Positions 25,069-33,498 of a stretch of 35,850 nucleotides of DNA are shown one piece after another. The notes beneath the pieces were generated by a model. The model made no database searches, was not told where the DNA came from, and was given only the letters and a program-made list of their open reading frames with translations. How positions within the stretch are numbered: the stretch's first letter is position 1; every line of letters starts with the position of its first letter. A program made the position numbers and the translations under genes. The stretch covers positions 1-35,850 of the forward strand of contig CAYGSN010000019.1 in the NCBI GenBank assembly GCA_964352675.1. The letters run 5' to 3'. This DNA comes from CAYGSN01 sp964352675. Its GTDB lineage: Bacteria; Pseudomonadota; Alphaproteobacteria; Micavibrionales; Micavibrionaceae.

Positions 25069-26142
25069 CTAAGTGGTTTTTCCGGGCTTGACCGGTTTTT
25101 CCGGGGGAGGTTGCAAGATTGCGGTTTCGAACTGTTTTCCTGCATTTTCCCATGTGTAGAGGGCTTTGACATGATCGGCGCGTTGCTGGGGCGTGCCGTG
25201 TTTCATGGCCTCGCGCGCGGCGGCGCCCAGATCGTTTTCGTGCAAAGCGCCCAGGAATTTCTCGGTAATAATATCTTTTGGTCCGGTCACATTATAGGCG
25301 GCAACGGGAAGGCCTGAGGCCAGGGCTTCAATCAACACAATGCCAAATGTATCGGTACGCGAGGGAAAAGCGAACAAATCGGCGGAGCGGTAATGGGCCG
25401 CTAGTTCCGCCCCAACTTTCTTGCCGACAAAAACGGCATCGGGGTATTTCTTGCTCAGTGCGGCCTTGCTGGGTCCGTCGCCGACTACGACTTTGGAGCC
25501 GTCCCAGTCCATTTTCAGGAATTCCTCGAGGTTTTTTTCAATCGCCACACGGCCGACATAGACGGCTACAGGGCGCTTGAGGTCTTTGTATTCGGTTTTT
25601 TCGCCGGGATAGAATTGCTCCAGATTGGCCCCGCGCGAAAGCCGGTGCATCGGTGTTTTGAAATCCCAGCTTTTAAGCTCGTCTTCCAGGCTCTGTGTTG
25701 CCACCATCATGGCTTTGGAAGGGGAGTGAAAATGGCGGATCAGCTTTTTGGCCAGCTCATGCACGGTCCCATAGAGGAATGGTGTAAATTTTGCCAGGCG
25801 TTTGGCCACATAATCCGGGAAATGCGTGTGATACGAGGTTGTGTAGGCGTGCCCGTGTTTGATACAATATCTGCGTCCGGCCCAGCCTAGCGGCCCCTCG
25901 GCCGAGACATGGATATTAGTCGGGTTGTAATCTTCGATCATGCGTTTAAGGCGGCCATAAGGCGCAACCGCCAACTTGATTTCAGGATAGCCAAGCATGG
26001 GAACGCGGACGGGAAAATCCGCAGGACCGATAACCTTGACTTCGTGCCCAAGCTTTCTGAGTTCTTCACTCAGATGTTCATAGGTGCGAACAACGCCGTT
26101 GATTTGCGGATGCCAAGCATCACTGATGATAAGTAACTTCAT
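25069..26142 (-). CDS. GT4-family glycosyltransferase
   Basis: A 357-residue retaining glycosyltransferase of GT-B fold. The N-terminal domain has DAWHPQINGVVRTYEHLSEEL (9-29; acceptor-side glycine loop). The C-terminal domain has YVGRVAIEKNLEEFL, VVVGDGPSK, and a DTFGIVLIEALASGLPV motif equivalent to the EX7E donor site. It resembles bacterial alpha-mannosyl/glucosyl transferases that modify glycolipids. The C-terminus is Pro/Lys rich. It is upstream of the phosphoesterase on the same strand, 123 bases apart, so joint lipid-linked sugar metabolism is a reasonable inference. Confidence 0.86.
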   Translation of the reverse strand: MKLLIISDAWHPQINGVVRTYEHLSEELRKLGHEVKVIGPADFPVRVPMLGYPEIKLAVAPYGRLKRMIEDYNPTNIHVSAEGPLGWAGRRYCIKHGHAYTTSYHTHFPDYVAKRLAKFTPFLYGTVHELAKKLIRHFHSPSKAMMVATQSLEDELKSWDFKTPMHRLSRGANLEQFYPGEKTEYKDLKRPVAVYVGRVAIEKNLEEFLKMDWDGSKVVVGDGPSKAALSKKYPDAVFVGKKVGAELAAHYRSADLFAFPSRTDTFGIVLIEALASGLPVAAYNVTGPKDIITEKFLGALHENDLGAAAREAMKHGTPQQRADHVKALYTWENAGKQFETAILQPPPEKPVKPGKTT

Positions 26143-26290
26143 GGTAAACTGACTGAATATTTAGATGGGTTATAGATGAGGTTTGTTTCCTGAAACATTT
26201 GACCAAAAGAGCCGATAGACTTTTTACAGCATTAATTCTAAACTTAAGCTTACACTGAGAAAATAAGATAAGCCAAGCCATAAGCGCCCC

Positions 26291-27595
26291 ATGACCAACA
26301 GATTTTTACAGTTTTTTGCCTTTTTCTTCGCTCTGCTTGCCTTTGGTTTTGCAGCGCAGGCGCAGGAATGCGGCATAAATTACGAGATGATTTTTCAAAT
26401 GAAAGAGCCGAAAGTCGGCGCTTATAATATCTGGGATTCCATTTTGGGAAATCAGGAGCGCGAAGAGGAACTTTTCGCCGGGCTGGCGCTGAAGAATACG
26501 AATATCCTTGTCACAGGGGAGAGACGCAAGCACAAGAATGCCGCGCCACGTATGTTGCTGGTCGAGATTGGAAAGCGCGGCCGGGGTGTTTGGGAGCGTG
26601 AATATTATGTTGAGAATTTGGGTGCGGTAAAGGCGCTGGCGCCGCATCCTGACGGATTTGCCGTGTTGGCGACGCAGGAAAAATCCCGCAGCGAAAAGCA
26701 GGTCTGGTTGGGGTTTTTCAATGCGGACGGCATGCTGCTGGATACGGTTATAATCAAGAGCGATACATTTGCGTTGGAAGCCGAAAGTATTGCTCTCGCC
26801 CGTGACGGCAAAGGGTATGTGGTGATGGCCACGGCCCGCGAAAAATTCGGCAGCGCCTATCACGCGATGTTTTACAAAGTCGATATGAAGGGCAAAATCC
26901 TTTCTGACCGCGCCTATTTGCCGGGACCGGGCAACAAGATCACGGATATCAAGCCGTATGGAGAAGATAAATATGTTGCCACGGGTCTGATTTTTGATGA
27001 AACGGATCGCCAGATTGCCTGGCTGTTGTTGCTGGAAGACGATGGCGGTATTGTCTGGCAGCGGCAGTATGCGCGCGGGCGGGCGGCGGAGTTTCATGCC
27101 GCCGCGGAGTATGGCAGCAATTACATTGTCGTTGCCGGCGAGAGTGAGCCGTATATGGCGCGCGGACGCGGCCTGAATGCGGGGTGGGTGATGCTGGTGA
27201 GCAAGACCAATGGTGATATCATCTGGCAGCGTTATTACGCCGGGGATTTGAGCTATGGCGCGCGGGACCTGCTGGTGGACGATGACGGCATGATTTCGGT
27301 CTTGTTGAATGGAGAAAGGCGTGAGGGAGATGAGACGGCGGAATATGTCCGGCTGTTGAGTATCAATCCGCGCGGAATTCTTCTGATCAGTGATGAGTAT
27401 TTCAATGCCGAAGGTACGCAGGGCTATGATTTGCTGTTCGGCCCGGTGAAGGAGCGTATCATCGTCGGCAGTTCCGATATGGTTTATACCATGGAGGGTA
27501 AGGAAGGGCAGGCGGAACCTGATCTGATCCGCTCCAAAGATGGCTGGGTTATTGCCGCAACGCCTATGGAGCCTTATACCGATCCATGCCAGTAA
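26291..27595 (+). CDS. Secreted beta-propeller-like protein of unknown function
   Basis: A 434-residue exported protein with a signal peptide (very Phe rich; cleavage after AQA at 24). The mature part has repeats of about 50 residues alternating hydrophobic strands with Asp/Gly turns: WLGFFNADGMLLDTVII, AMFYKVDMKGKILSDRAY, WLLLLEDDGGIVWQRQYARG and WVMLVSKTNGDIIWQRYYAGD. This pattern resembles PQQ-like or SBBP-type beta-propeller blades, usually recorded as outer-surface or periplasmic proteins of unknown role. No catalytic motif is seen. Its end overlaps rluD by 10 bases, so the two are coupled in expression if not in function. Confidence 0.7.
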   Translation: MTNRFLQFFAFFFALLAFGFAAQAQECGINYEMIFQMKEPKVGAYNIWDSILGNQEREEELFAGLALKNTNILVTGERRKHKNAAPRMLLVEIGKRGRGVWEREYYVENLGAVKALAPHPDGFAVLATQEKSRSEKQVWLGFFNADGMLLDTVIIKSDTFALEAESIALARDGKGYVVMATAREKFGSAYHAMFYKVDMKGKILSDRAYLPGPGNKITDIKPYGEDKYVATGLIFDETDRQIAWLLLLEDDGGIVWQRQYARGRAAEFHAAAEYGSNYIVVAGESEPYMARGRGLNAGWVMLVSKTNGDIIWQRYYAGDLSYGARDLLVDDDGMISVLLNGERREGDETAEYVRLLSINPRGILLISDEYFNAEGTQGYDLLFGPVKERIIVGSSDMVYTMEGKEGQAEPDLIRSKDGWVIAATPMEPYTDPCQ

Positions 27596-28593
27596 ATTCC
27601 AAAAACAAAAATAAATCCGATACGCATCGATTTAAAATAAATTTAGAGCAAGACGGGTTGCGCCTGGACAAAGTTCTGGCGGCATTGTGTGAGGATTTGT
27701 CGCGGGCGCGAATTCAAAGCCTTATTCAGGACGGACATGTGCTGGTCAATGGTATGGAGGCGCTTGGCGCCTCCGCGAAGGTCCGGGTGGGGAGTATTCT
27801 TGAGATGACGGTTCCGCAGGCCGTGGCCGCCGAGCCGGAGGCTGAAAATATCCCGCTGGATATTGTTTTTGAGGATGAGCATTTACTGGTGATGAACAAA
27901 CCGGCAGGTCTGGTCGTTCATCCGGGGGCGGGCAATCGTGAGGGGACGTTGGTCAATGCGCTGTTGCATCATTGCGGGGAGTCTTTATCCGGAATCGGTG
28001 GGGTGATGCGTCCCGGTATCGTACACCGGCTGGATAAGGATACTACAGGTCTTCTGGTGGTCGCCAAGCATGACAAGGCCCATCAGGGGCTGTCAGACCA
28101 GTTGAAAGACCGGACACTTAGCCGGGTCTATCTGGCGCTTGTCCTGAAGACCCCTGTGCCGCTCAAAGGGCAGGTGGAGGTGCCGATCGGGAGGCACCGG
28201 ACGAACCGTTTAAAAATGGCAGCGAATACAAAAGGTGGAAAAGAGGCGCGCACTTTTTATCATGTTCAGCAGGATTTTGGAGGCGCTTGTGCGTTGGTGG
28301 AGTGCAAGCTGGAAAGTGGTCGGACGCACCAGATTCGGGTGCATATGGAATTTCTGGGGCATCCTTTAATCGGTGATCCTCTCTATGGGGCGCAGCCTAC
28401 GGCGTTTTTAAGTACATTCCGCAAAAGCGGCTTTGAGGAGGAGGTCATCAGGCAGATTCAGGACTTTCCCCGGCAGGCCCTGCATGCCAAGGAAATTTCC
28501 TTTGTTCATCCCGTGACGGAGGAGGAAATGAGCTTTGAAGTCCCTCTCCCTTCTGATTTTTCTAAGTTGTTGAATTTAATAGAAAAACCATAA
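27586..28593 (+). CDS. rluD: 23S rRNA pseudouridine synthase RluD
   Basis: Forms pseudouridines in helix 69 of 23S rRNA (1911/1915/1917 in E. coli). The 335 residues show an S4 RNA-binding domain (about 24-75; RLDKVLAALCEDLSRARIQ), the RluA-family domain with MNKPAGLVVHPGAG, and the catalytic motif HRLDKDTTGL (147-156; D150). GRTHQIRVHMEFLGHPLIGDPLYG is also diagnostic. RluD is preferred over RluC because of the overall pattern and length, but RluA-family paralogues are hard to separate by eye. The ATG lies in the end of the preceding gene. Confidence 0.85.
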   Translation: MPVNSKNKNKSDTHRFKINLEQDGLRLDKVLAALCEDLSRARIQSLIQDGHVLVNGMEALGASAKVRVGSILEMTVPQAVAAEPEAENIPLDIVFEDEHLLVMNKPAGLVVHPGAGNREGTLVNALLHHCGESLSGIGGVMRPGIVHRLDKDTTGLLVVAKHDKAHQGLSDQLKDRTLSRVYLALVLKTPVPLKGQVEVPIGRHRTNRLKMAANTKGGKEARTFYHVQQDFGGACALVECKLESGRTHQIRVHMEFLGHPLIGDPLYGAQPTAFLSTFRKSGFEEEVIRQIQDFPRQALHAKEISFVHPVTEEEMSFEVPLPSDFSKLLNLIEKP

Positions 28594-28651
28594 ATCCCTA
28601 AAATTTAAGGCAAATTTGAAACGAATTTTGTTCTTATTTGTCGAATATCAC

Positions 28652-28680
28652 TTGTATTTACATAAAATTGTATGTATTCT
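28652..28680 (+). promoter_or_regulatory. Weak sigma70-like promoter candidate
   Basis: TTGTAT (28652-28657) and TATTCT (28675-28680) are 17 bases apart in AT-rich DNA, placing a start near the hairpin at 28689. TACATA/TATGTA half-sites (about 28658-28676) overlap the spacer and could be an operator. Confidence 0.3.
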
Positions 28681-28688
28681 ATAAGTGT

Positions 28689-28732
28689 AAGGGTTGTTTA
28701 AACAGATATTCCAAGCAAGCAGTTTAACCCTT
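28689..28732 (+). repeat. Inverted repeat / hairpin in the rluD-yjbH gap
   Basis: AAGGGTT (28689-28695) is complementary to AACCCTT (28726-28732), and an inner AAAC can pair with GTTT across a small bulge. No T tract follows, so it is not a terminator; it may be the 5' structure of a transcript. Confidence 0.5.
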
Positions 28733-28802
28733 TAGAAAGAAGAAAACGACCAGTTTACGTTAGAAGCAAAACACAGTTTTAGGGGCAATTTAAAACAGTT
28801 TT

Positions 28803-28934
28803 GTGGGGATCTATCGCAGGGGCGATTATATTAAGGCTGGTGCGCATGACAAAGAGACCGGGCTAAAAAAACAGGCCAGTGACGCACGACGTAAGATTAG
28901 AAATAAAGAAACAGATTTGAGCCAGAAGCTGTAG
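28803..28934 (+). CDS. Possible 43-residue charged small protein
   Basis: A GTG at 28803 opens a frame ending at TAG 28932-28934. The peptide is strongly charged and looks amphipathic helical (KKQASDARRKIRNKETDL). No other frame here is both long and coherent. A weak AGGGG lies 17 bases upstream, too far for a good ribosome site. I recognise no family. It might also be the internal part of a non-coding RNA. Confidence 0.25.
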   Translation: MGIYRRGDYIKAGAHDKETGLKKQASDARRKIRNKETDLSQKL

Positions 28935-29003
28935 AGGGCAAACGGCGGAAAAGATATAGATTATTAGGGTTTAATGCTTCATCCGATCTGGTACCAACAA
29001 ACT

Positions 29004-29029
29004 AACCGCCTCCGGGCGGTTTCTTTTTT
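29004..29029 (+). terminator. Rho-independent terminator in the rluD-yjbH gap
   Basis: AACCGCC (29004-29010) pairs with GGCGGTT (29015-29021) over a 4-base loop and is followed by TTCTTTTTT. It ends plus-strand transcription. The stem is symmetrical and could also help stop the convergent minus-strand gene, though the T tract on that side is poor. Confidence 0.85.
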
Positions 29030-29053
29030 GTGCGGATTTTGGTCGCGCAGAAT

Positions 29054-31174
29054 TCAATCTCCTGTGATTTCCGGCCAGTTACGAATGATATGGGCATAGG
29101 AAAACGGCTCTGTGGCATCATACAGCGGAACGGGGGAACGGATGCTCTGCCCGATATCCCGGCCGAAAGGCTGGAATCGGCTTTCCAGCTTCACAGCATT
29201 CGGTACATTTGGCACATAGGGAATCCCGCCCAGAGGCAGGACAAGGCGCAGCCCGTGATCGCTGTGGGTTACACCGCCGAATAGGTCAAAATCCGCCGTA
29301 TCGGAAATCGTGACGAAGCCTTCCAGCTTTGCGCCGTTATCGAAGATTTTGTTCAGGCCGAGGGTCAGCCCTTTGTCCTCGGCCAGATATTGCCCGGCTT
29401 TGGCATACAAGGTGAGGTCATAGGCCGGAATATCGTACCAGGCGTTCAGATGCGCGGTTTTAACATTGCGTGAAAAAAAGCCGAGATTCATGGTGGTAAA
29501 CGGGCTACGGCGATAGGCTTTCCACGCTTCCCCCCCGACCGCAAAACGCGATTTGAAGGGGCGATAGAGAATTTCACCGCCCATCCCGGCATACATTTCT
29601 TCAAGATATCCGGCTACGGCGATGGCGTGGAGTTCGGGCGTAAAGCTGTGGGAATAGGCAAGGTAGAGATTTTCAACGGCCAGATCCTGCTGCGCGTAAT
29701 ACTGCACGTCGCTGCGCACCGCATCGGGGGAGAGCGGGCGAATTTGCGTCAGACGGTCAAGATTGTCCGGACCGTTCAAACGCATCGTCACCCCAGTATC
29801 CAGCATGTCATAGAATGTAGGGGCCCGCACCCCGCCCAGCAGCGCGGTGCGGTGCAGAGCGCCGCTGTCTTCCTCGGCCAGAGAGAGTTGCGTATCGAGA
29901 GTCAGGTGGAAATTGGTCAGCCCGGCAAAGTCCTGACGGCGCAGATGGTCTTTTTTGACAGGCTTTGATTCCGCTTCGTTAAAACGGGCATTTTTCCAGA
30001 TTTCCTGGGCGCTGCCCTGATGATGCGCTAGGGCTTTTTCCAGATCCGTGCGCATGATGCTGACGGAGGGACCTTTCAGCCCCATGGTCATCGGTGTGAT
30101 GGTAAGCTTTTCGACAGCCGGGCCGCCGTGATTGGCCATGTTCAGCGCGGCGAGTTTCATTTGCGCCGGGCTGTTGATATGCGGGTTCAGCACCAGGTGT
30201 GTCTGCGCTTCTTGTCCGTTTTCTCCTTCGATGGAGGTGCCGGTGATGTAGACTTTATCACCATGTGCATCCAGCTCCATATTGCCAGGCAGGGTCAGGC
30301 CGGTGCGATAGGCACGCATGGGTTTGCGGCCATCCGGTGTTTTTGCGCGCGGCCATTTCGGTAGCAGGTTTTGCAGCGATATGCGCCCCATGATTTTGTC
30401 CCGCCCCTGCGCCGCCACGGAAAGATCCACCCAGGGCGCGGGTTTAAAATTGACACCTATCGCCCAGGGCGCCGGAGCGTTGAAGTCAAAGGATGTGCGC
30501 TCGGCAGAGTAGTGGTCTGCTCCGTAATCCAATTTGACGGACAAACCTTTGAGCGGCGTAAAATACTCCAGCCCACCGAAAATTCCGATCTGTTCGCCGG
30601 TAAACCAGTCTTCGATCTGGTTGGGTAATTCCCCGTCCAGGGCGCGCTGTTTGCCGAAATGGTTGCTGATGGCCTTAAGCGGGTTATTGAAATGCCCCGC
30701 TGTGCCGAAACGCCCCCAGCCCAGACCGGTTGTGAAATCAAAATCGCCCCAGCGTTTAGAGGTTGCTATATATTCTCCGGCCATGCGCCTGTGCCCAATC
30801 GCCGATTGCAGGCCGACGGAAATTTCCGGGCGTGACCTGCTTTCCTTTACCAGCCGCAACTTCAGATCCACGCCGGGATAAAGCCGGTCCGGATCTTCGT
30901 TGATGTTAGATGCTTCGGCTGTTTGGCGCAGCTGCACATAGAGCGGATCGGCGAGTTGAAACCCCAGATAGCCGTTGAGATAAGGATCGAGGGTGGAAAC
31001 GCCTAGGCGGATCGTGCCGGTTTCATCCATCCGTGCGCTGGGAATGGTGTTCAGCCCCAGCGGCCCATAGATCATACTAGAGTATTCACCCCCCAGTGCA
31101 GAAGGTCCGGAAGCGCTTGTTGTTATTGCCAAAGCAGCAAGAAACCATACGATGGTGGTCTGGGGCGATTTCAT
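29054..31174 (-). CDS. YjbH-family outer-membrane exopolysaccharide protein
   Basis: A 706-residue protein with an N-terminal signal peptide (about 1-28) and the YjbH signature: MIYGPLGLNTIPSARM, ETGTIRLGVSTLDPYLNGYLGFQL, RLYPGVDLKLRLVKE, and EYIATSKRWGDFDFTTGLGWGRFG followed by NPL. The C-terminal half has alternating beta strands ending in VKLESRFQPFGRDIG. YjbH proteins are predicted outer-membrane barrels linked to exopolysaccharide (yjbEFGH) production. Many relatives are lipoproteins; here no lipobox cysteine is seen. No yjbEFG genes adjoin it, so the gene stands alone. It is divergent from the histidine kinase gene. Confidence 0.85.
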   Translation of the reverse strand: MKSPQTTIVWFLAALAITTSASGPSALGGEYSSMIYGPLGLNTIPSARMDETGTIRLGVSTLDPYLNGYLGFQLADPLYVQLRQTAEASNINEDPDRLYPGVDLKLRLVKESRSRPEISVGLQSAIGHRRMAGEYIATSKRWGDFDFTTGLGWGRFGTAGHFNNPLKAISNHFGKQRALDGELPNQIEDWFTGEQIGIFGGLEYFTPLKGLSVKLDYGADHYSAERTSFDFNAPAPWAIGVNFKPAPWVDLSVAAQGRDKIMGRISLQNLLPKWPRAKTPDGRKPMRAYRTGLTLPGNMELDAHGDKVYITGTSIEGENGQEAQTHLVLNPHINSPAQMKLAALNMANHGGPAVEKLTITPMTMGLKGPSVSIMRTDLEKALAHHQGSAQEIWKNARFNEAESKPVKKDHLRRQDFAGLTNFHLTLDTQLSLAEEDSGALHRTALLGGVRAPTFYDMLDTGVTMRLNGPDNLDRLTQIRPLSPDAVRSDVQYYAQQDLAVENLYLAYSHSFTPELHAIAVAGYLEEMYAGMGGEILYRPFKSRFAVGGEAWKAYRRSPFTTMNLGFFSRNVKTAHLNAWYDIPAYDLTLYAKAGQYLAEDKGLTLGLNKIFDNGAKLEGFVTISDTADFDLFGGVTHSDHGLRLVLPLGGIPYVPNVPNAVKLESRFQPFGRDIGQSIRSPVPLYDATEPFSYAHIIRNWPEITGD

Positions 31175-31356
31175 ACAACCGATTAGTGTATTGTTAAGCG
31201 TTACTGTGGTTTTATAGGAATCAAAGCCACGGTTTAAGTTTAAGTGTTTTCCATTCTATACAGGTTGTCAAAGACGTGAGCCGATTGATTGAAAAGTTCC
31301 TGCGTAAAACGATTTTTTCTTCGGCATGTTTTTGTCTTCTTTTTTGAGGTTTTTGG

Positions 31357-33468
31357 ATGATTTCTGAAATCGCTTACTGGATTATTATGACGGAGCTTCT
31401 GGTGATTGTGCTGGCTTTTGCCGCCGCCGCCTCTCTTTGGAAGCAAAAGAAAGACCAGGCTGTCCTGAACCGGATGTTCCATGATTCCATCAACACGCCG
31501 GGCCACGGCCTGATCTTTTTTGATGAGCAGGAAAATTTTAAACTTGCCAATCAGCAGGCTCATAAATTTCTTCCGTTTCTGCAGGAGAGAAGCAATCCGG
31601 GAGAGCTGAAAGAGTTTTTGAATTACTTTTTTGATCTCTCTGTTGATGTTGATGAGAGCCTTGCCAATACATTGGAAAAGTCAGCTCATAAAATAGGGCA
31701 GCACGGGTTTCGTGAAGTTATCAAAACCGAAACGGGACGTTTGTGCATGATAGAAGCACAGAAAACTCACAATAATCATACAGTCTTGATCCTTGTGGAT
31801 GTGAGCGAGGTGCGCCAGCACGAAGAAGATTTTATTCGCCTGAACGACCAGAACACGGAATTGCGCCGGGCCATCGACGCCGCTACAAGCGGCATTGTGA
31901 TGACCAATCCGAACAGCCCCGGCAATCCGATTATTTTTGCCAATAATGCATTTTGTCAGCAATTGTCGCTCGAATCACACGAAGTTGTCGGCCATCCATC
32001 TGCTGCGTTGATACAAAAATTACATTCGAAAGAGGATCAGGCTTTAATCCTAAAGAACATTCGGGAAAGGAAGCCTCTGGATTTAAACGTCTCGATCAGA
32101 ATCGGAGCTGAAATTTCATGGTTTAATTTTCGCCTGACGCCCGTGGACAGCCGGGCGGGGAGCCTTGGGCTTTTTATTGGCGTGATGACGGATATCACAG
32201 AGTTGCGCCGTCACCAGGATGCGATGTCGCAATCGCAAAAGCTTGAGGCGCTGGGTCAGCTCTCTGCCGGAGTGGCCCATGATTTTAACAATATTTTGTC
32301 AATCATTGACGGCTATGCACGTTTTTCAGGGAATATCGATAGTTCTCTGCCTGAGTTACAGGACAATCTGGATAAAATTCATGCCGCTGTAAAAAGAGGG
32401 GCTGCATTAACGCAGAAAATGCTGGCTTTCAGCCGCACCAAAATTCCACAAAAAGAAGCTCTTGATCTTGCCGATGCGATCAGGGAGCAGCAGGCATTGC
32501 TTCGGCCGATTCTGGATGCCTCGGTCAATCTGAAGCTTTCTATTAAGGCAGAAAATTTAGCAGTTGTGTGTTCTGTGGATGATGTGTCCCAAATTTTGAT
32601 GAATATGGTTGTGAATGCTCGTGATGCAATGCCGGAGGGTGGGGAATTGCGGATTGATGTCGATCGTCTTGATAAAGGCAGTTTACCACTGAAATACCGT
32701 TCAGATGCACAAGGTGAGGACTATGCCAGTATTATTATTAGTGATACCGGCGAGGGTATTCCCGAAGACATCCAGAAAAAAATATTTGATCCGTTTTTTA
32801 CCACAAAAGAGCAGGGAAAGGGCACGGGCCTCGGTTTGTCTATGGTCTATGGTCTGGTCAATCAAATGAACGGCTATATTGAGGTCTTTTCAAATCCCGG
32901 GAAGGGCTCAAAATTTGCGATATTTCTTCCGCTGGCCAATGAAGAAAAGGTTGCCGGCATGGTGCGCCGTTCTTTGCCGGCCAATACTGGCGGGGATATA
33001 TCAGAAGTTGATATAAGTGGTTACACAGTTTTAATCGCAGAAGATGAACCAGATTTACGTGATATCGTCTCAAACATGCTAGAGCGAAAAGGATTAAAGG
33101 TTTTAAGATCCGCGAATGGGGATGAAGCGCTTTTGCTTCAGGAGGAATATGAAGGGATCATTGATATTTTGTTGACGGATATTGTCATGCCGGGCATGAA
33201 TGGGGTGAAATTGGCAGAATTGTTTCAATCCCTTCGCCCTGACAGCTCCGTGATCTTTATGAGTGGGTACCCTTCCCGCGGTGCAGAGGCGAAAACCACC
33301 ATACCGGAGAATGCGCTATTCATTGCTAAACCGATAGAATATGACGCTTTGCTTGAACTGGTATGTAAATGTCTGAAAGATAAAAGGGAAGCTGGAAGTG
33401 TTTTGAATTTTGAAAAATCTACAGATAAGCTTCACTCAACCAACGGTTCCATTGTGCGCGTAAAGTAA
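31357..33468 (+). CDS. Hybrid sensor histidine kinase with receiver domain
   Basis: A 703-residue membrane-linked hybrid kinase. It has one N-terminal TM (about 5-27), two PAS-like regions (about 45-150 and 170-285), a HisKA dimerisation domain with GVAHDFNNILS (H308), and HATPase_c with NMVVNARDAMPEGG, DTGEGIPEDIQKKIFDPFFTTK and GKGTGLGLSMVYG. A receiver (about 555-675) contains LLTDIVMPGMNG (D608). The HDFNN box and layout recall CckA, but the sequence around H308 and the single TM differ, so I do not assign that name. A GAGG ribosome site lies 7 bases before the ATG. The next gene encodes a lone receiver. Confidence 0.9.
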   Translation: MISEIAYWIIMTELLVIVLAFAAAASLWKQKKDQAVLNRMFHDSINTPGHGLIFFDEQENFKLANQQAHKFLPFLQERSNPGELKEFLNYFFDLSVDVDESLANTLEKSAHKIGQHGFREVIKTETGRLCMIEAQKTHNNHTVLILVDVSEVRQHEEDFIRLNDQNTELRRAIDAATSGIVMTNPNSPGNPIIFANNAFCQQLSLESHEVVGHPSAALIQKLHSKEDQALILKNIRERKPLDLNVSIRIGAEISWFNFRLTPVDSRAGSLGLFIGVMTDITELRRHQDAMSQSQKLEALGQLSAGVAHDFNNILSIIDGYARFSGNIDSSLPELQDNLDKIHAAVKRGAALTQKMLAFSRTKIPQKEALDLADAIREQQALLRPILDASVNLKLSIKAENLAVVCSVDDVSQILMNMVVNARDAMPEGGELRIDVDRLDKGSLPLKYRSDAQGEDYASIIISDTGEGIPEDIQKKIFDPFFTTKEQGKGTGLGLSMVYGLVNQMNGYIEVFSNPGKGSKFAIFLPLANEEKVAGMVRRSLPANTGGDISEVDISGYTVLIAEDEPDLRDIVSNMLERKGLKVLRSANGDEALLLQEEYEGIIDILLTDIVMPGMNGVKLAELFQSLRPDSSVIFMSGYPSRGAEAKTTIPENALFIAKPIEYDALLELVCKCLKDKREAGSVLNFEKSTDKLHSTNGSIVRVK

Positions 33469-33498
33469 GTATGATGAGAATGGTAAAATAGGACTCGA

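Larger units (their letters stand above)
28594..29053 (+). other. 460-base gap with a candidate unannotated transcript
   Basis: The gap holds in order an AT-rich promoter-like stretch, a hairpin, a possible short ORF and a strong terminator, giving a potential transcript of about 340 bases (28687-29029). It lacks the tmRNA T arm, the SRP RNA GNAR loop region and the RNase P core motifs. It may instead be the 3' untranslated region of rluD. Confidence 0.4.

Noticed and set aside
28594..29030. tmRNA, SRP RNA or RNase P RNA in the rluD-yjbH gap
   Set aside because: No T arm with CCA end, no tag ending in LAA, and no conserved SRP or RNase P core; only an unidentified transcript is supported.
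31204..31232. Terminator-like hairpin between yjbH and the kinase gene
   Set aside because: The stem contains wobble pairs, no T tract follows on either strand, and divergent genes need no terminator there.
31357..33468. Naming the hybrid kinase CckA
   Set aside because: It shares HDFNN and a receiver, but has one TM and a different H-box context; orthology cannot be shown by eye.
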